Below are positions 24,521 through 33,690 of a stretch of 64,000 nucleotides of DNA, piece by piece. A program made the position numbers and the translations under genes. The stretch is from Desulfobaculum bizertense DSM 18034 (lineage in GTDB: Bacteria; Desulfobacterota; Desulfovibrionia; Desulfovibrionales; Desulfovibrionaceae). The stretch covers positions 124,001-188,000 of the forward strand of contig NZ_FUYA01000003.1 of assembly GCF_900167065.1 (NCBI RefSeq). The letters are read 5' to 3'. The stretch's first letter is position 1. Each line of letters begins with the position of its first letter. The notes under the pieces are model-generated. The model had not been told where the DNA came from, ran no database searches, and was given only the letters and a program-made list of their open reading frames with translations.

Positions 24521-25546
24521 ATGAATCCACAGCAGCCCCTCACACCCGTTTCCGTCGTTGTCCCCGCCTACAACACCGCGGCCTCTCTTTCCGCCTGCGT
24601 GCAGAGCCTCCTCGCCCAGACGCATCCCAATTTTGAAATCATTCTCGTCGATGATGGCTCTACAGACGAAACTCCAGATATCATTGCCAAACTCGCCGCA
24701 GCAGAATCGCGCATTATCCCGGTCTACGCCGAACACAGAGGCGTTGCCCACGCCTTCAACACCGGAATTTCCCGCGCATCGCATCCCTACATCGCCCGCA
24801 TGGACGCCGACGACGTTTGCCATCCAGACCGGCTTTCCCTTCAGGCTCAGGCCCTTGACCAGCGACCCGAAATAGGTCTCGTCGCCTCCTGCATTGAGTT
24901 TGGCGGTGATCGCGAGCTTTGTGCTGGCTATGCCCACCATGTCGACTGGACCAACTCTGTGCTCTCCCCTCAGGACATCGCGCTCAGTCGTTTCATTGAC
25001 CTCCCCTTTGCCAATCCCGCCGTCATGTTTCGCGCCGCGCTCATTGAGCTTCACGGAGCCGCACGCCAAGGTGACTTTCCTGAGGATTACGAGATGTGGC
25101 TTCGCTGGATGGACCACGGCGTACAGATGCTTAAGCTCCCCCAGAAGCTCGTCGTCTGGAACGACCCGCCGACCCGCCTCACCCGCAACGACGACCGCTA
25201 CGCCCCCACAGCATTTTCTCGCGTCAAAGCTCTCTATCTCTCGCGCTGGCTCAACAAGCGCGGCATCAGCTCTGTCAATATTTTCGGCGCAGGACGTTTC
25301 ACCCGCAGGCAGGCGGACCTGCTTCTTGAGCACGGCATCAGCATTGAATCTTACATTGACATCGACCCTAAAAAAATTGGCAACATTATTGCCGGGCGCC
25401 CCGTCATCTCTCCGCAGCAGCTCCCCGCCCCCGGTGAGCGTTTTGTCGTCTCTTACGTCTCCAACCGCGGCGCTCGCGAGCTTATTACGCAGCGACTCTC
25501 CAATCTCGGCTATCAGCACGGAGTAAACTTCATCATGGCTGGATAA
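24521..25546 (+). CDS. Family 2 glycosyltransferase with C-terminal Rossmann-like domain
   Basis: A 341-residue protein. The GT2 domain (about 8-215) has VSVVVPAYNTAASLSACVQSLLAQTH, EIILVDDGSTDET, the divalent-metal motif ARMDADDVCHPDRL and PEDYEMWLRW, so it transfers a sugar from a nucleotide-sugar donor. The C-terminal about 90 residues (SSVNIFGAGRFTRRQADLLLEHGISIESYIDID) look like the nucleotide-binding fold of PglD-type proteins. Start chosen at 24521; no ribosome-binding site is visible and the upstream frame lies within a terminator hairpin. It stands alone; no polysaccharide cluster surrounds it. Confidence 0.88.
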   Translation: MNPQQPLTPVSVVVPAYNTAASLSACVQSLLAQTHPNFEIILVDDGSTDETPDIIAKLAAAESRIIPVYAEHRGVAHAFNTGISRASHPYIARMDADDVCHPDRLSLQAQALDQRPEIGLVASCIEFGGDRELCAGYAHHVDWTNSVLSPQDIALSRFIDLPFANPAVMFRAALIELHGAARQGDFPEDYEMWLRWMDHGVQMLKLPQKLVVWNDPPTRLTRNDDRYAPTAFSRVKALYLSRWLNKRGISSVNIFGAGRFTRRQADLLLEHGISIESYIDIDPKKIGNIIAGRPVISPQQLPAPGERFVVSYVSNRGARELITQRLSNLGYQHGVNFIMAG

Positions 25547-25570
25547 AAATATGATGGGTAGGTAGGCAGG

Positions 25571-26060
25571 CTACGAGACTCCGTCTCGTGCTCTGCAAGA
25601 GGCGCAGGGCGGGCGGGGGTTTTATTGGGGCGCTGCCCCAAACCCTGCAAGGGGCGCTCGGGTGGGCGGGGGTACGAGACTCCGTCTCGTGCTCTGCAAG
25701 GGGCGCTGCCCCTTGACCCCGCCCAAGGACGAGGCCCTTGGGAATCCCGCTATCGCTCAAAAAATAAGGCTGAATGGGATGAAAGCTTCGCTTTCCTCTC
25801 CATCAGCCGTATTTTTTGAGCTAGGGGAATTTCCTCAACGCGTGTTCTTCTGCCTTTTTCTGCCGCACTTATTTTCTTTTTGAACGCAAGCGTTCAAAAA
25901 GAAAATGGTGGCAACGCACGGGAAAGAGAAAGAAGCTCTTTACGCCTTCTCACCCAAGTTTAAAAGCCGTCCAAGCGAAGCTTGCACGGCTTTTAAACTC
26001 GATGAGGATACGTAAGGGAATCATTCCCTTACGCGGGGGTTTGGGGGCAGCGCCCCCAAT
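25571..26060 (+). repeat. Modular hairpin-array repeat, copy 3
   Basis: The copy with a duplicated left part: ACGAGAC/GTCTCGT occurs twice (about 25573-25589 and 25673-25690), separated by the optional GTTTTATTGGGGC module. The variable long hairpin is at 25755-25821 (stem GCTCAAAAAATA). The 36-base inverted repeat is at 25871-25906. The next stem uses the AAAAGCCGTCCAAGC allele (about 25957-26000), then CGTAAGGG/CCCTTACG at 26011-26033 and a GGGGGC/GCCCCC hairpin at 26041-26059. It lies between convergent genes. Confidence 0.92.
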
Positions 26061-26086
26061 CTTCCTCTTCCTCTTTCTCTTCCTAA

Positions 26087-27337
26087 TTAATACTTCACAC
26101 GGCGAATGCGAGCGCCGACGGCGGAGAGTTTTTCTTCTATTTTTTCATACCCGCGATCGAGGTGATAAATGCGAAGGACCTCTGTTTTCCCTGCGGCGGC
26201 GAGACCGGCAAGGACGAGGGAGGCGCTGGCGCGAAGGTCAGAGGCCATGACGGGGGCGCCGGTCAGCTGCTTAATGCCGCGAACGACCGCCGTGCGCCCA
26301 TCGAGCGTGATGTTGGCACCCATGCGCCGTAATTCCTGAACGTGCATGAACCTGTTCTCAAAAATAGTTTCCTTAATCATTCCGGATCCGCGAGAGACAC
26401 ACATAAGGGCCATAATCTGAGCCTGCATGTCAGTGGGGAAGCCGGGATAAGGAAGCGTCACAACGTCGGCACCATGTAAATCGGGACCACGAGAGACAAA
26501 AATGCTGTTTTCAGCTTCACGAATTTCGACACCCATCTCGCGAAGCTTGGCGTCAACAGCCTCAAGATCCTGTAAAGTGCAGTTTGTCAGCTCAAGCTGC
26601 CCGTCAGTCATTGCGGCGGCACACATGTATGTCCCGGCCTCAATTCGGTCTGGCATAATGCGATAATCGCAGCCAATGAGTTTCTCTACACCCTGAACTG
26701 TGATAATACTGGTTCCGTGGCCGGAAATTTTAGCACCGCAGGCAATGAGAAAGTTGGCGAGGTCAACGACTTCTGGCTCACGCGCGGCATTGGTAAGAAT
26801 GGTTTCCCCTTCGGCGAGGGCCGCAGCCATGAGAAGATTCTCTGTGCCGCCGACTGTCGGGAAATCAAACTGAATGTGCGCACCATGAAGCCGCTCACAA
26901 CGGCCATGAATGTAGCCAGCCTCAAGGTCGAACGTTGCGCCCATCTGCTCCAGACCGCGAAGATGCAGGTCGACAGGACGGGAGCCGATAGCGCAGCCAC
27001 CAGGCAGGGAGACACGAGCCTCACCGAGTCGGGCAAGGAGAGGGCCGAGACACAAGACCGAGGCGCGCATGGTCTTCACGAGGTCATAGGGAGCTTCGGG
27101 AACGAGGTCACAGGTTTCGACCTTAACGCTGTCGCCATCAAAGTAGGCGGTGCAGCCAAGAATTTCGAGAAGTCTCAGGGTAGTGTGAATATCGCGAAGC
27201 CGTGGGACGTTTGTGTAGGTCACGGGACCATCAACAGCAAGGCTTGCCATAAGGATTGGCAAGGCTGCATTCTTGGAACCGCTCACGCAAATTCGACCTT
27301 CGAGAGGACGTCCGCCCTCGATTATGAGTTTCTCCAT
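26087..27337 (-). CDS. murA: UDP-N-acetylglucosamine 1-carboxyvinyltransferase
   Basis: A 416-residue enzyme for the first committed step of peptidoglycan precursor synthesis, adding enolpyruvate to UDP-GlcNAc. Motifs are [10 protein letters not shown] at the N-terminus, the active-site loop Cys in [15 protein letters not shown] (a Cys here predicts fosfomycin sensitivity, in contrast to Asp variants), the catalytic Asp/Arg in [12 protein letters not shown] and [15 protein letters not shown], and the C-terminal [20 protein letters not shown]. It lies away from the dcw cluster. Confidence 0.97.
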   Translation of the reverse strand: MEKLIIEGGRPLEGRICVSGSKNAALPILMASLAVDGPVTYTNVPRLRDIHTTLRLLEILGCTAYFDGDSVKVETCDLVPEAPYDLVKTMRASVLCLGPLLARLGEARVSLPGGCAIGSRPVDLHLRGLEQMGATFDLEAGYIHGRCERLHGAHIQFDFPTVGGTENLLMAAALAEGETILTNAAREPEVVDLANFLIACGAKISGHGTSIITVQGVEKLIGCDYRIMPDRIEAGTYMCAAAMTDGQLELTNCTLQDLEAVDAKLREMGVEIREAENSIFVSRGPDLHGADVVTLPYPGFPTDMQAQIMALMCVSRGSGMIKETIFENRFMHVQELRRMGANITLDGRTAVVRGIKQLTGAPVMASDLRASASLVLAGLAAAGKTEVLRIYHLDRGYEKIEEKLSAVGARIRRVKY

Positions 27338-27380
27338 ATGAAAAATCTTCTCTTTTTTTTAAAGAAATTTGAAAAAAGGC

Positions 27381-27410
27381 TTGACCAGCAGAGGTGATTT
27401 TGGCTAACAA
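27381..27410 (+). promoter_or_regulatory. Putative promoter of tRNA-His
   Basis: TTGACC (27381-27386), 18 bases, then TAACAA (27405-27410), with the tRNA starting 14 bases later. The tRNA-Arg gene in this window has the same TTGACC -35 and 18-base spacing. Confidence 0.4.
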
Positions 27411-27423
27411 GCTTTCCGCACAC

Positions 27424-27500
27424 GGTGGGTGTAGCTCAGTTGGCAGAGCACTTGGTTGTGGCCCAAGGGGCCGAGGGTTCAAGTCCCTTCACCCACCCCA
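27424..27500 (+). tRNA. tRNA-His (GTG)
   Basis: A cloverleaf of 77 bases including G at -1 opposite C73, the identity mark of tRNA-His. Acceptor GTGGGTG/CACCCAC, anticodon arm CTTGG-TTGTGGC-CCAAG with anticodon GTG, T arm GAGGG-TTCAAGT-CCCTT and an encoded CCA end. Confidence 0.97.
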
Positions 27501-27511
27501 TTTGAGAAATC

Positions 27512-27539
27512 AGCTCCATCTTCGGATGGAGCTTTTTTT
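27512..27539 (+). terminator. Terminator after tRNA-His
   Basis: AGCTCCATC / GATGGAGCT hairpin with TTCG loop-side bases followed by seven T, 12 bases after the tRNA. Confidence 0.92.
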
Positions 27540-27947
27540 GTGCCCAAGTGTCAGCGAACAGAAATCGCAAAATCAGTCTCCTTCAAGTCCTTGCATTGTG
27601 TCTAAAATTGGCCTGCGGGGACTTTCCTTGTCCCGGCCTTTTTTGTCAACACTCCCCTCACGCCGTATCCCATTCAGGGCGTTCCCCTCTTCCTTCTCTC
27701 TTGCGAGAAAGCTGGGGAAGCCAGTATATCCGAAACACAGCAAAAAAGCAGCAGTATTCCTCGTACCGACGAAAGCGTGTCACCGCTACAGCGCTTTTAT
27801 CGTGCCCCGGCTTTTTTCCCTTAATTCCCTGTGACATTTTGGTGCTCTTTCTGTCGAAAGCTTGCACATCACGGCATCTAGACATAAGGTATCGAAATTT
27901 TATAATATTGCCTGTGTCGTTCACGACGCTGACGATGGAGAAATCAC
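27540..27947 (+). other. Gap between tRNA-His and a hypothetical gene, with a second terminator
   Basis: No protein gene is supported. A second intrinsic-terminator-like hairpin (GGCC-n-GGGGAC / GTCCC-GGCC then TTTTTT) lies at about 27610-27644, only 70 bases past the tRNA terminator. Farther on, TTGCAC (27862) with TAAGGT (27885) at 17 bases, or TATAAT at 27901, could be the promoter of the next gene. Confidence 0.5.
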
Positions 27948-28430
27948 TTGCGTATCTTTATTCTGTTACTGGGTCTGGCGCTGTCTTTTGCCATCCCAAT
28001 AACCCTTCAGTACTGCGATGGCCTGAGCTTTTTTTCTGGACGCACCCACTACAGCGTTCCACTTGAAGTCACCTACCCAAACCGCGGCACCAGCTTTGCA
28101 CTCAGGAAAAATGACACCCGAATCATCCGCAAGGCGCTGGAAGCAAACAAACTCCACATCAAAAAAGCCAACGTTTCTGTTGGAGACACCCAAATCCCCC
28201 AGCACGGCCCTGGAGAAGCTCCAGGCGACCGTCCGGCATACTCCATCGCACTAACCATGAAAAGTGGCGACGTGGTCAATCTGAAACGAAAAGGCACATC
28301 CCGAGCAGCCCTTGCCAAAGAGATTTCCCTTGCCATCAGCGAAAGCGTCAATCGCTACCTCGATCAGGGACACCTGCCTCTCAGGAACTCACAGAGATAT
28401 ATCTTCTTTTCCGAGGGGACCGGAACATAA
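27948..28430 (+). CDS. Hypothetical secreted or membrane-anchored protein
   Basis: A 160-residue protein starting at TTG with GGAG seven bases upstream. The N-terminal hydrophobic segment (FILLLGLALSFAIPITLQY) is a signal peptide or anchor; the remaining domain of about 130 residues is basic and contains VSVGDTQIPQHGPG and a helix rich in Ala and Ser (RAALAKEISLAISESVNRYL). I do not recognise the family. It is convergent with selB. Confidence that it is expressed comes from the signal sequence, codon use and ribosome-binding site. Confidence 0.6.
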   Translation: MRIFILLLGLALSFAIPITLQYCDGLSFFSGRTHYSVPLEVTYPNRGTSFALRKNDTRIIRKALEANKLHIKKANVSVGDTQIPQHGPGEAPGDRPAYSIALTMKSGDVVNLKRKGTSRAALAKEISLAISESVNRYLDQGHLPLRNSQRYIFFSEGTGT

Positions 28431-28457
28431 AAAAAGCCCCACCACATGGCGGGGCCT
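28429..28457 (-). terminator. Terminator of selB
   Basis: On the minus strand GCCCCGCC / GGTGGGGC is followed by a run of seven T, ten bases after the selB stop codon. Confidence 0.85.
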
Positions 28458-28466
28458 GTCCCAAAT

Positions 28467-30377
28467 CTATCGCTGAGCGCGAAGCATCCGATCGTCACCG
28501 ACGCGCATAGTGATGCGCTCCCGGTCCATGTACTCCAGCACAGGGATCGCAAACTTTCGCGAAAGCCCTGACAGCGTCTTAAAATCCGCAGCAGACATCG
28601 CGCCATGCTCCGTGATAAACGCCCGAACTTTGTCCACAATTCCGGCCAAGGCTGGCGCATGGTAATACATCTCTTCCTTAACCTTCACGAGTTCGCCAGC
28701 ATCAAGCAACAGCTTGAACACAGGCGCAGCCTCCCGGAACGTCAAATCCAAAGGCTCCAAAACATCCTTGAGGTTCGGCGGAGTCTCTCCCTTGGACGCA
28801 TATGCTTCAACCAAAAGCTGCTTCAGCTTTTCCTGATCGGACGCAAGCGAAACTTTGTGCTGCGGCAAGCGCAAAAGCTCAGCCTCAGCAACAAGGCGCT
28901 TCTGCCGAAGCAGGCGCTCAGAAAGAAAATGAAAAAGCTTTGGCGCAAGGCGACGCCCCCAGCCAGAGGCCAGCTCACCGCGTACAATACCCTGCTTCAT
29001 TGGCTCGGCCTCATGATAGGCCCGGACAGCAGCTTCTGCTGCGTCACACAGGCGCTCCACTTCCCGGCCAGAAATATAGCTTCGGGATTCCTTGTCATAG
29101 AGAAATATTTCCGAACGACTCATAAGCTTCGACAGCACTTTTTCCAGAGCCTTTTTCTCCAGTCCACACGCCGTCAAAAGCTGGGCAAAGCTCAGTCCCT
29201 CTGCACGCGACAGCTCAAGCTGGGTACGAATAACATCTTCCGACGTCCCGTCAGCAAGCTGCTGGAGCTGAGCTGTGCTCTCATCCCGAAAGCGCTTCAT
29301 CTTTCGGCCAAAGGGGTTGATGATTCTGCCGCCCGCGATGGTTCGCAGCGGAGAGAACGAACGCAGCACGACTCTATCGCCATACACGCCGACCATTGGC
29401 TCCTGAAAGCGCACCTGACACAGCACAGTTTCGCCGGGAAGCACTTTGTCGCGGTCAGGGAAGCTCACCCGAGCCAGCACGTCGCGGGTACCGTGGTGGA
29501 AATGCAACTCCTTGCGGTGTTTCAGCTCGCGCCCTGCCGAAGGCAAATATTTCAGCTCAACATCCCAGACAAGGCTCGGGAACAGGCTTTCCGGCCGTCC
29601 CAGCACTTCACCCCGCTGCACATCAGCAACTTCAAGCCCGGCAAGGTTAATCGCGGTTCGGCGTCCAGCAAGCCCCTTTTCCACACTTTCCTCATGCGAC
29701 TGCACGCTTCGGACTTTGCTCATCTGCCCCGAAGGGAACAGCTCAACATCATCACCCACAGAAACTGAACCAGAAAGCAGGGTTCCCGTCACAACAGTGC
29801 CGTGCCCCTTAATGGAAAATACCCGGTCCACAGGCAGGCGCATCAGGTCTGAGCGAGACTGACCTTTCAGGCCGTTCACCAGCTTTTGCAGCTCGGCGCG
29901 CAGTTCATCCAGTCCCTGCCCTGTATGTGACGACACAGCAAGAACAGGAGCGTCTTCAAGGAAGCTCCCGGCAAGGAACTCCGAGACATCTTCGCGCACA
30001 AGTTCCATCCACTCCTCGTCAACGCTATCGGCCTTGGTCAGCACAACCATGCCTTTTTCGATGCCAAGAAGTGTACAAATTTCAAGGTGCTCTCGAGTCT
30101 GGGGCATCACGCCTTCATCAGCCGCAATCACCAGCACAACAAAGTCAATGCCACTCGCACCCGCCACCATGTTTTTCACAAAGCGCTCGTGCCCCGGGAC
30201 ATCAACAATGCTCACCCGCTGCCCGTCCGGGAGGTCCACGTATGCAAAACCAAGTTCAATAGTAATGCCGCGCTTCTTCTCCTCTGCAAGCCGGTCGCAG
30301 TCGATTCCTGTCAGTGCCTTAACGAGTGTTGTCTTTCCGTGGTCAATATGGCCCGCAGTGCCCATAATCACCGGCAT
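28467..30377 (-). CDS. selB: Selenocysteine-specific elongation factor SelB
   Basis: A 636-residue translation GTPase that carries selenocysteyl-tRNA to UGA codons with a SECIS hairpin. G1 [13 protein letters not shown], the [13 protein letters not shown] switch, [12 protein letters not shown] and TKAD motifs identify the EF-Tu-like part. The long C-terminal region holds the winged-helix domains that read the SECIS element. Start at 30377, with GGAGGA upstream, gives [14 protein letters not shown]; the longer frame is not needed. selA is at 44.6 kb; selC and selD are not seen in this window. Confidence 0.96.
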   Translation of the reverse strand: MPVIMGTAGHIDHGKTTLVKALTGIDCDRLAEEKKRGITIELGFAYVDLPDGQRVSIVDVPGHERFVKNMVAGASGIDFVVLVIAADEGVMPQTREHLEICTLLGIEKGMVVLTKADSVDEEWMELVREDVSEFLAGSFLEDAPVLAVSSHTGQGLDELRAELQKLVNGLKGQSRSDLMRLPVDRVFSIKGHGTVVTGTLLSGSVSVGDDVELFPSGQMSKVRSVQSHEESVEKGLAGRRTAINLAGLEVADVQRGEVLGRPESLFPSLVWDVELKYLPSAGRELKHRKELHFHHGTRDVLARVSFPDRDKVLPGETVLCQVRFQEPMVGVYGDRVVLRSFSPLRTIAGGRIINPFGRKMKRFRDESTAQLQQLADGTSEDVIRTQLELSRAEGLSFAQLLTACGLEKKALEKVLSKLMSRSEIFLYDKESRSYISGREVERLCDAAEAAVRAYHEAEPMKQGIVRGELASGWGRRLAPKLFHFLSERLLRQKRLVAEAELLRLPQHKVSLASDQEKLKQLLVEAYASKGETPPNLKDVLEPLDLTFREAAPVFKLLLDAGELVKVKEEMYYHAPALAGIVDKVRAFITEHGAMSAADFKTLSGLSRKFAIPVLEYMDRERITMRVGDDRMLRAQR

Positions 30378-30489
30378 ATTCAGAGTCCTCCACGGGGCTG
30401 TGCCCCACGTATTCGATGTGTCGCCAAAGCTCATTTCTCTATGTGAAAACGCCCCCAGGCTCAAGGGCACGCCAGCAGAAACTTTCTCT

Positions 30490-31284
30490 CTATTTCAGCT
30501 TTTCCTCGCCCCCGCTCTCGTCCGCATTCACCCCTTCATCTTTTTCCGTTGCGTACACGAGATCCTTTTTGCGGTATTCCCTTTCCAGCTCTCGATACGA
30601 CACGCAGCCCGTCAGCGCCGCATGTTTTATGCTCCCCGGGTATTCCCGGCACACGTCGGGTTTGATGTAGTGAATGCCACACGAGAACCCACCATCTGCC
30701 CGCTCCTCTATCCATGGGCATGTCTCAGCAGGTAGCCCCGTTTTGGGATTCACCCACAGCCGCCTTTTCAGCAGCTCCCCGTCCTGCTCCACGTCGCCAA
30801 CCCAGGCAAGAATATCTTCTCTGCCGTGCTCTCGCCAGCGCTCAATATCCGCATCCGTACACGAGCAGTGATGGTCCAGCGTAAAGCAGCAGATTCCGCA
30901 CTCCCTGCACACAAATTTCTCCATTCCCGTCTCTATCCAGTACCCTTCCCCCTCTCCATCTGGCCCATCCCCGAGTTCAACATTCCCCCAGAAAACCTTC
31001 TCCGCAACTCCACGCAGCTCTTCCGCGCTCAGCTCTGCCTCGACTATCGCCGCGTACACCAGCTCGCCCGCTTCATCCGCAGGTACAAAGGTCTCCAGAC
31101 CTCCCTCAGGCACCACCCATATTCCAAAATCCTCTGGATCAGGATCTATTCGCGCCGCACCACCCGTCACCCCCGTATACAGCTCTGTATACAGATGCAG
31201 CTGAGGCATATACTGTTCAAAATCTATCCGTATCGCATCAAGCAACTCACTCCGCGTCAAGAATATCAGGTCCTTACCACTCAT
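30490..31284 (-). CDS. YkgJ-family cysteine-cluster protein
   Basis: A 264-residue protein. A variable N-terminal half (about 1-125) is followed by the YkgJ/Fli-type cysteine cluster: CRECGICC, a conserved CSCTDADI segment, CPWIEE and [16 protein letters not shown]. The family binds zinc or iron-sulfur and its biochemical role is not settled. GGAGG lies just before the ATG. It is upstream of selB on the same strand with a 112-base gap. Confidence 0.8.
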   Translation of the reverse strand: MSGKDLIFLTRSELLDAIRIDFEQYMPQLHLYTELYTGVTGGAARIDPDPEDFGIWVVPEGGLETFVPADEAGELVYAAIVEAELSAEELRGVAEKVFWGNVELGDGPDGEGEGYWIETGMEKFVCRECGICCFTLDHHCSCTDADIERWREHGREDILAWVGDVEQDGELLKRRLWVNPKTGLPAETCPWIEERADGGFSCGIHYIKPDVCREYPGSIKHAALTGCVSYRELEREYRKKDLVYATEKDEGVNADESGGEEKLK

Positions 31285-31416
31285 AGCTTCGCCTCCGCGT
31301 TCAAGATTGGCACAACCTTCCCTAGAACCTGCGACTATAGGACGGAATCCCCCAGTTTTAAAGCTTTTACACCTTTTTTATCCGGCGAGTGAGTAGTTAC
31401 AAAGCACTCTTTGGGT

Positions 31417-31936
31417 TACGAGACTCCGTCTCGCGCTCTGCAAGAGGCGCGTGGGTGGGCGGGGACTCTGTCCCCGCACCTCTGCAAAGGGCGCTGCCCC
31501 CTGACCCCCCCCAAGGACGAGGCCCTTGGGAATCCCGCTATCGCCCAAAATTAAAGGGCAGGATGTGTGAAAGTCGTTGGCTTTCCCCTACATCCGGCCC
31601 TTTAATTTTGGCCTAGTGGCGTTTCCCTAACGCGTGTTCTTCTGCCGCACTTATTTTCTTTTTGAACGCAAGCGTTCAAAAAGAAAATGGTGGCAACGCA
31701 CGGGAAAGAGAAAGAGGCTCTTTACGCCTTCTCACCCAAGTTTAAAAGCCGTCCAAGCGAAGCTTGAACGGCTTTTAAACTCGATGAGGATACGTAAGGG
31801 AATCATTCCCTTACGCGGGGGTTTGGGGGCAGGCCCCCAATCTTCCCCACCCACCCATCCAGCGCTAACGCACTGGGGCAGGCCCCCAATTTTCCTCTCC
31901 CCACCCATCCAGCGCTAGCGCGCTGGGGCAGGTCCC
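31417..31936 (+). repeat. Modular hairpin-array repeat, copy 4
   Basis: The first hairpin has ACGAGACTCCGTCTCGC (31418-31434). A variant hairpin GCGGGGACTCTGTCCCCGC follows near 31459-31478 in place of the optional module. The variable long hairpin is at 31543-31613, the 36-base inverted repeat at 31653-31688, and the AAAAGCCGTCCAAGC-type stem near 31743-31782. The right end is duplicated: the stretch from GGGGCAGGCCCCCAA to CCCATCCAGCGC recurs near 31874-31916 and begins a third time. It lies between two minus-strand genes. Confidence 0.92.
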
Positions 31937-31950
31937 AAATACAAAACTCA

Positions 31951-32352
31951 CTATGCTTTAGCGGCAGTAAATGCTTCCTGAATGCGAGCTTCGGTGTAGG
32001 CGATCATGTCCTGATCGACGCCTTCGATGTTGAAACAGCGGGCGTCCTTGCCTGCGAGTCCTTCTGGAGCCCAGTCGCCGAGGTCATCGGGGTCAGAGAC
32101 CTGATCGTCAAAGAAACAGACAGAGAGCCAACGATCTTCGGGGTCGTCGTCAACGACGTCAACCATCACGAAAAGGTCGCGATCACTTTCTGGGCAAGCG
32201 CAACGGAGGGAGTAGCTAATACCGGGGCGAGACTTAAAAGAGAGACAGGTGCCGCTGCATTTTTCGAGCAGCTCCTTAAAATGGAGAAAAGTAGGTTTCA
32301 CACCGTTGGGGTCCGTGGTCCACTGTTCGAGAAAAGCCAAGCAATCGTTCAT
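31951..32352 (-). CDS. Conserved-looking hypothetical protein
   Basis: A 133-residue soluble protein with GGAGGATATT before the ATG. It contains SFKSRPGISYSLRCACP and an acidic central part (DVVDDDPEDRWLSVCFFDDQVSDPDDLGDWAPEG), with no catalytic motif that I recognise. Stand-alone between the repeat and the GntR regulator; function unknown. Confidence 0.7.
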   Translation of the reverse strand: MNDCLAFLEQWTTDPNGVKPTFLHFKELLEKCSGTCLSFKSRPGISYSLRCACPESDRDLFVMVDVVDDDPEDRWLSVCFFDDQVSDPDDLGDWAPEGLAGKDARCFNIEGVDQDMIAYTEARIQEAFTAAKA

Positions 32353-32437
32353 AATATCCTCCGAAAAGGTCGAGTATCAAAAGTATGGCGGAACTCTACA
32401 GCGCGGGGCGAATCATGGCAAGACAGCGAGTAAATGC

Positions 32438-33091
32438 CTAGGCATTGTCCTGATCGTCACGCAGGAGTTTTCGGAAGGCTCCTTCGGTGAGATGCTCCAT
32501 AAGAAGCCCGGAATTCCGGAGTGCCTCAGATTCATTGCCATAGGCAACAGCCTGCATGATGTTGCGGTGAATGAGACTTCCTTTCATGTTGTCGGCGTGC
32601 TCCTTGTTCGCAAACCAAAAACGTCGGGAAAGACTCTGTACCTGCCCCATCGTGTTGTGAAAATAGGGATTGCCTGTCGCGTCATTCACGAGAGCGTGAA
32701 TATCCTGCAAACAGTGCAGCAAGCCCTCCTCATCCTGCAGCTCGGTGCTTTCGACGATCTTGTCGCCAAGCTTGAGCATCTCAGCTTTCTGATGGACGGT
32801 ACCGCGCAGGATGGCGAATTTCAGACAAACGGGTTCAATCTGCTTGCGAACTTCAAGCATCTGTACCTGCTGCTCTGGGGTGATGTCTAAAAACTCAATC
32901 CCTTTTCGTGGATGAATAGCGAGCTGATTGTCATGCTCAAGCTTCTGCAGGGCCTCACGCACGGGGGTGCGCCCAAGGCCGAGAAGCGTACCGAGCTTCT
33001 TCTCGGAATAGAGGGTTGAAATATCAAGCTCACCAAAAACGAGCTTCCGTTCGATTTCAAGTCGTGCAATTTCGGCTTGTGTTTTACTCAT
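32438..33091 (-). CDS. GntR-family (FCD subfamily) transcriptional regulator
   Basis: A 217-residue regulator. A winged helix-turn-helix at about 5-70 (ISTLYSEKKLGTLLGLGRTPVREALQKLEHDNQLAIHPRKGIEF) and an all-helical FCD ligand domain (about 80-210; HCLQDIHALVNDATGNP, HRNIMQAVAYGNESEAL). FCD regulators usually bind organic acids through a metal. It is divergent from the FAD oxidoreductase, enolase-superfamily and BCCT genes and most likely controls them. Start at 33091 (MSKTQAEIARLE); the nearest GAGG is 12 bases upstream, so the start is less certain than the family. Confidence 0.9.
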   Translation of the reverse strand: MSKTQAEIARLEIERKLVFGELDISTLYSEKKLGTLLGLGRTPVREALQKLEHDNQLAIHPRKGIEFLDITPEQQVQMLEVRKQIEPVCLKFAILRGTVHQKAEMLKLGDKIVESTELQDEEGLLHCLQDIHALVNDATGNPYFHNTMGQVQSLSRRFWFANKEHADNMKGSLIHRNIMQAVAYGNESEALRNSGLLMEHLTEGAFRKLLRDDQDNA

Positions 33092-33690
33092 GCTTTTTTG
33101 TGGCCTCAAGAGAGACGGGTTAGGGTTCACACAAGGTTGTACTTGTGGAAGGCCTCTCTGATATATCAATTCTCCTCCCAAAAGTAAAAGATGTTCTCGC
33201 ATTCTCACGCCCAGCGCCAGTTTCTGGAAAAATTCCTTAATTTCTAGTTAATTGCTCAACTATATCTAAGATATCAGAAAGGCAGAGCGAGGTGATTCCT
33301 TGTTCATTTACGATTCTTAATATCCCAGTTCTGCAAAATTCCTGAATAAATTTCAGGACAGCCCCTTTTTAGCCCATATCAAAGAATATATTCCTGATCT
33401 ATTAAGCGGCTTCCTCCACCAGCTTCACCGAAAAAAAGACTCAAACCACACTCCCTACATTTTTCTTCAAAAAAAATTCGCCTGATATATTTCCCTGCAC
33501 TGGCGGTGGCTTTATGACGATTTTGAACCACTTTTTCAAAGCTGCAACCAATTTTTTTCAGAAAAGCCCTTGCCCCAACACTGGCGTTGATATACAAGCC
33601 AACAAAACAGAACATAAAAACGCACATAAAAATGCGTTTAACCAAGTAAACACGGTATCAATCTTAGTATACCAATTTATGGAGTCCGAA
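33092..33690. promoter_or_regulatory. Divergent regulatory region with repeated TGATAT motifs
   Basis: AT-rich 600-base gap without a gene. Inverted repeats TGATATATCA (33159-33168) and ATATCTAAGATAT (33262-33274, extended to GATATCA) and further TGATAT half-sites at 33483 and 33588 are candidate operators for the GntR protein. AAACGCA / TGCGTTT (33618-33639) forms a hairpin shortly before the oxidoreductase start. Confidence 0.5.

Noticed and set aside
24503-25519. A 338-residue minus-strand frame opposite the glycosyltransferase
   Set aside because: Antisense shadow of a GT2 gene with its catalytic motifs.
27658-27924. An 88-residue minus-strand frame after tRNA-His
   Set aside because: No ribosome-binding site, no recognisable motif, and codon use unlike neighbouring genes.
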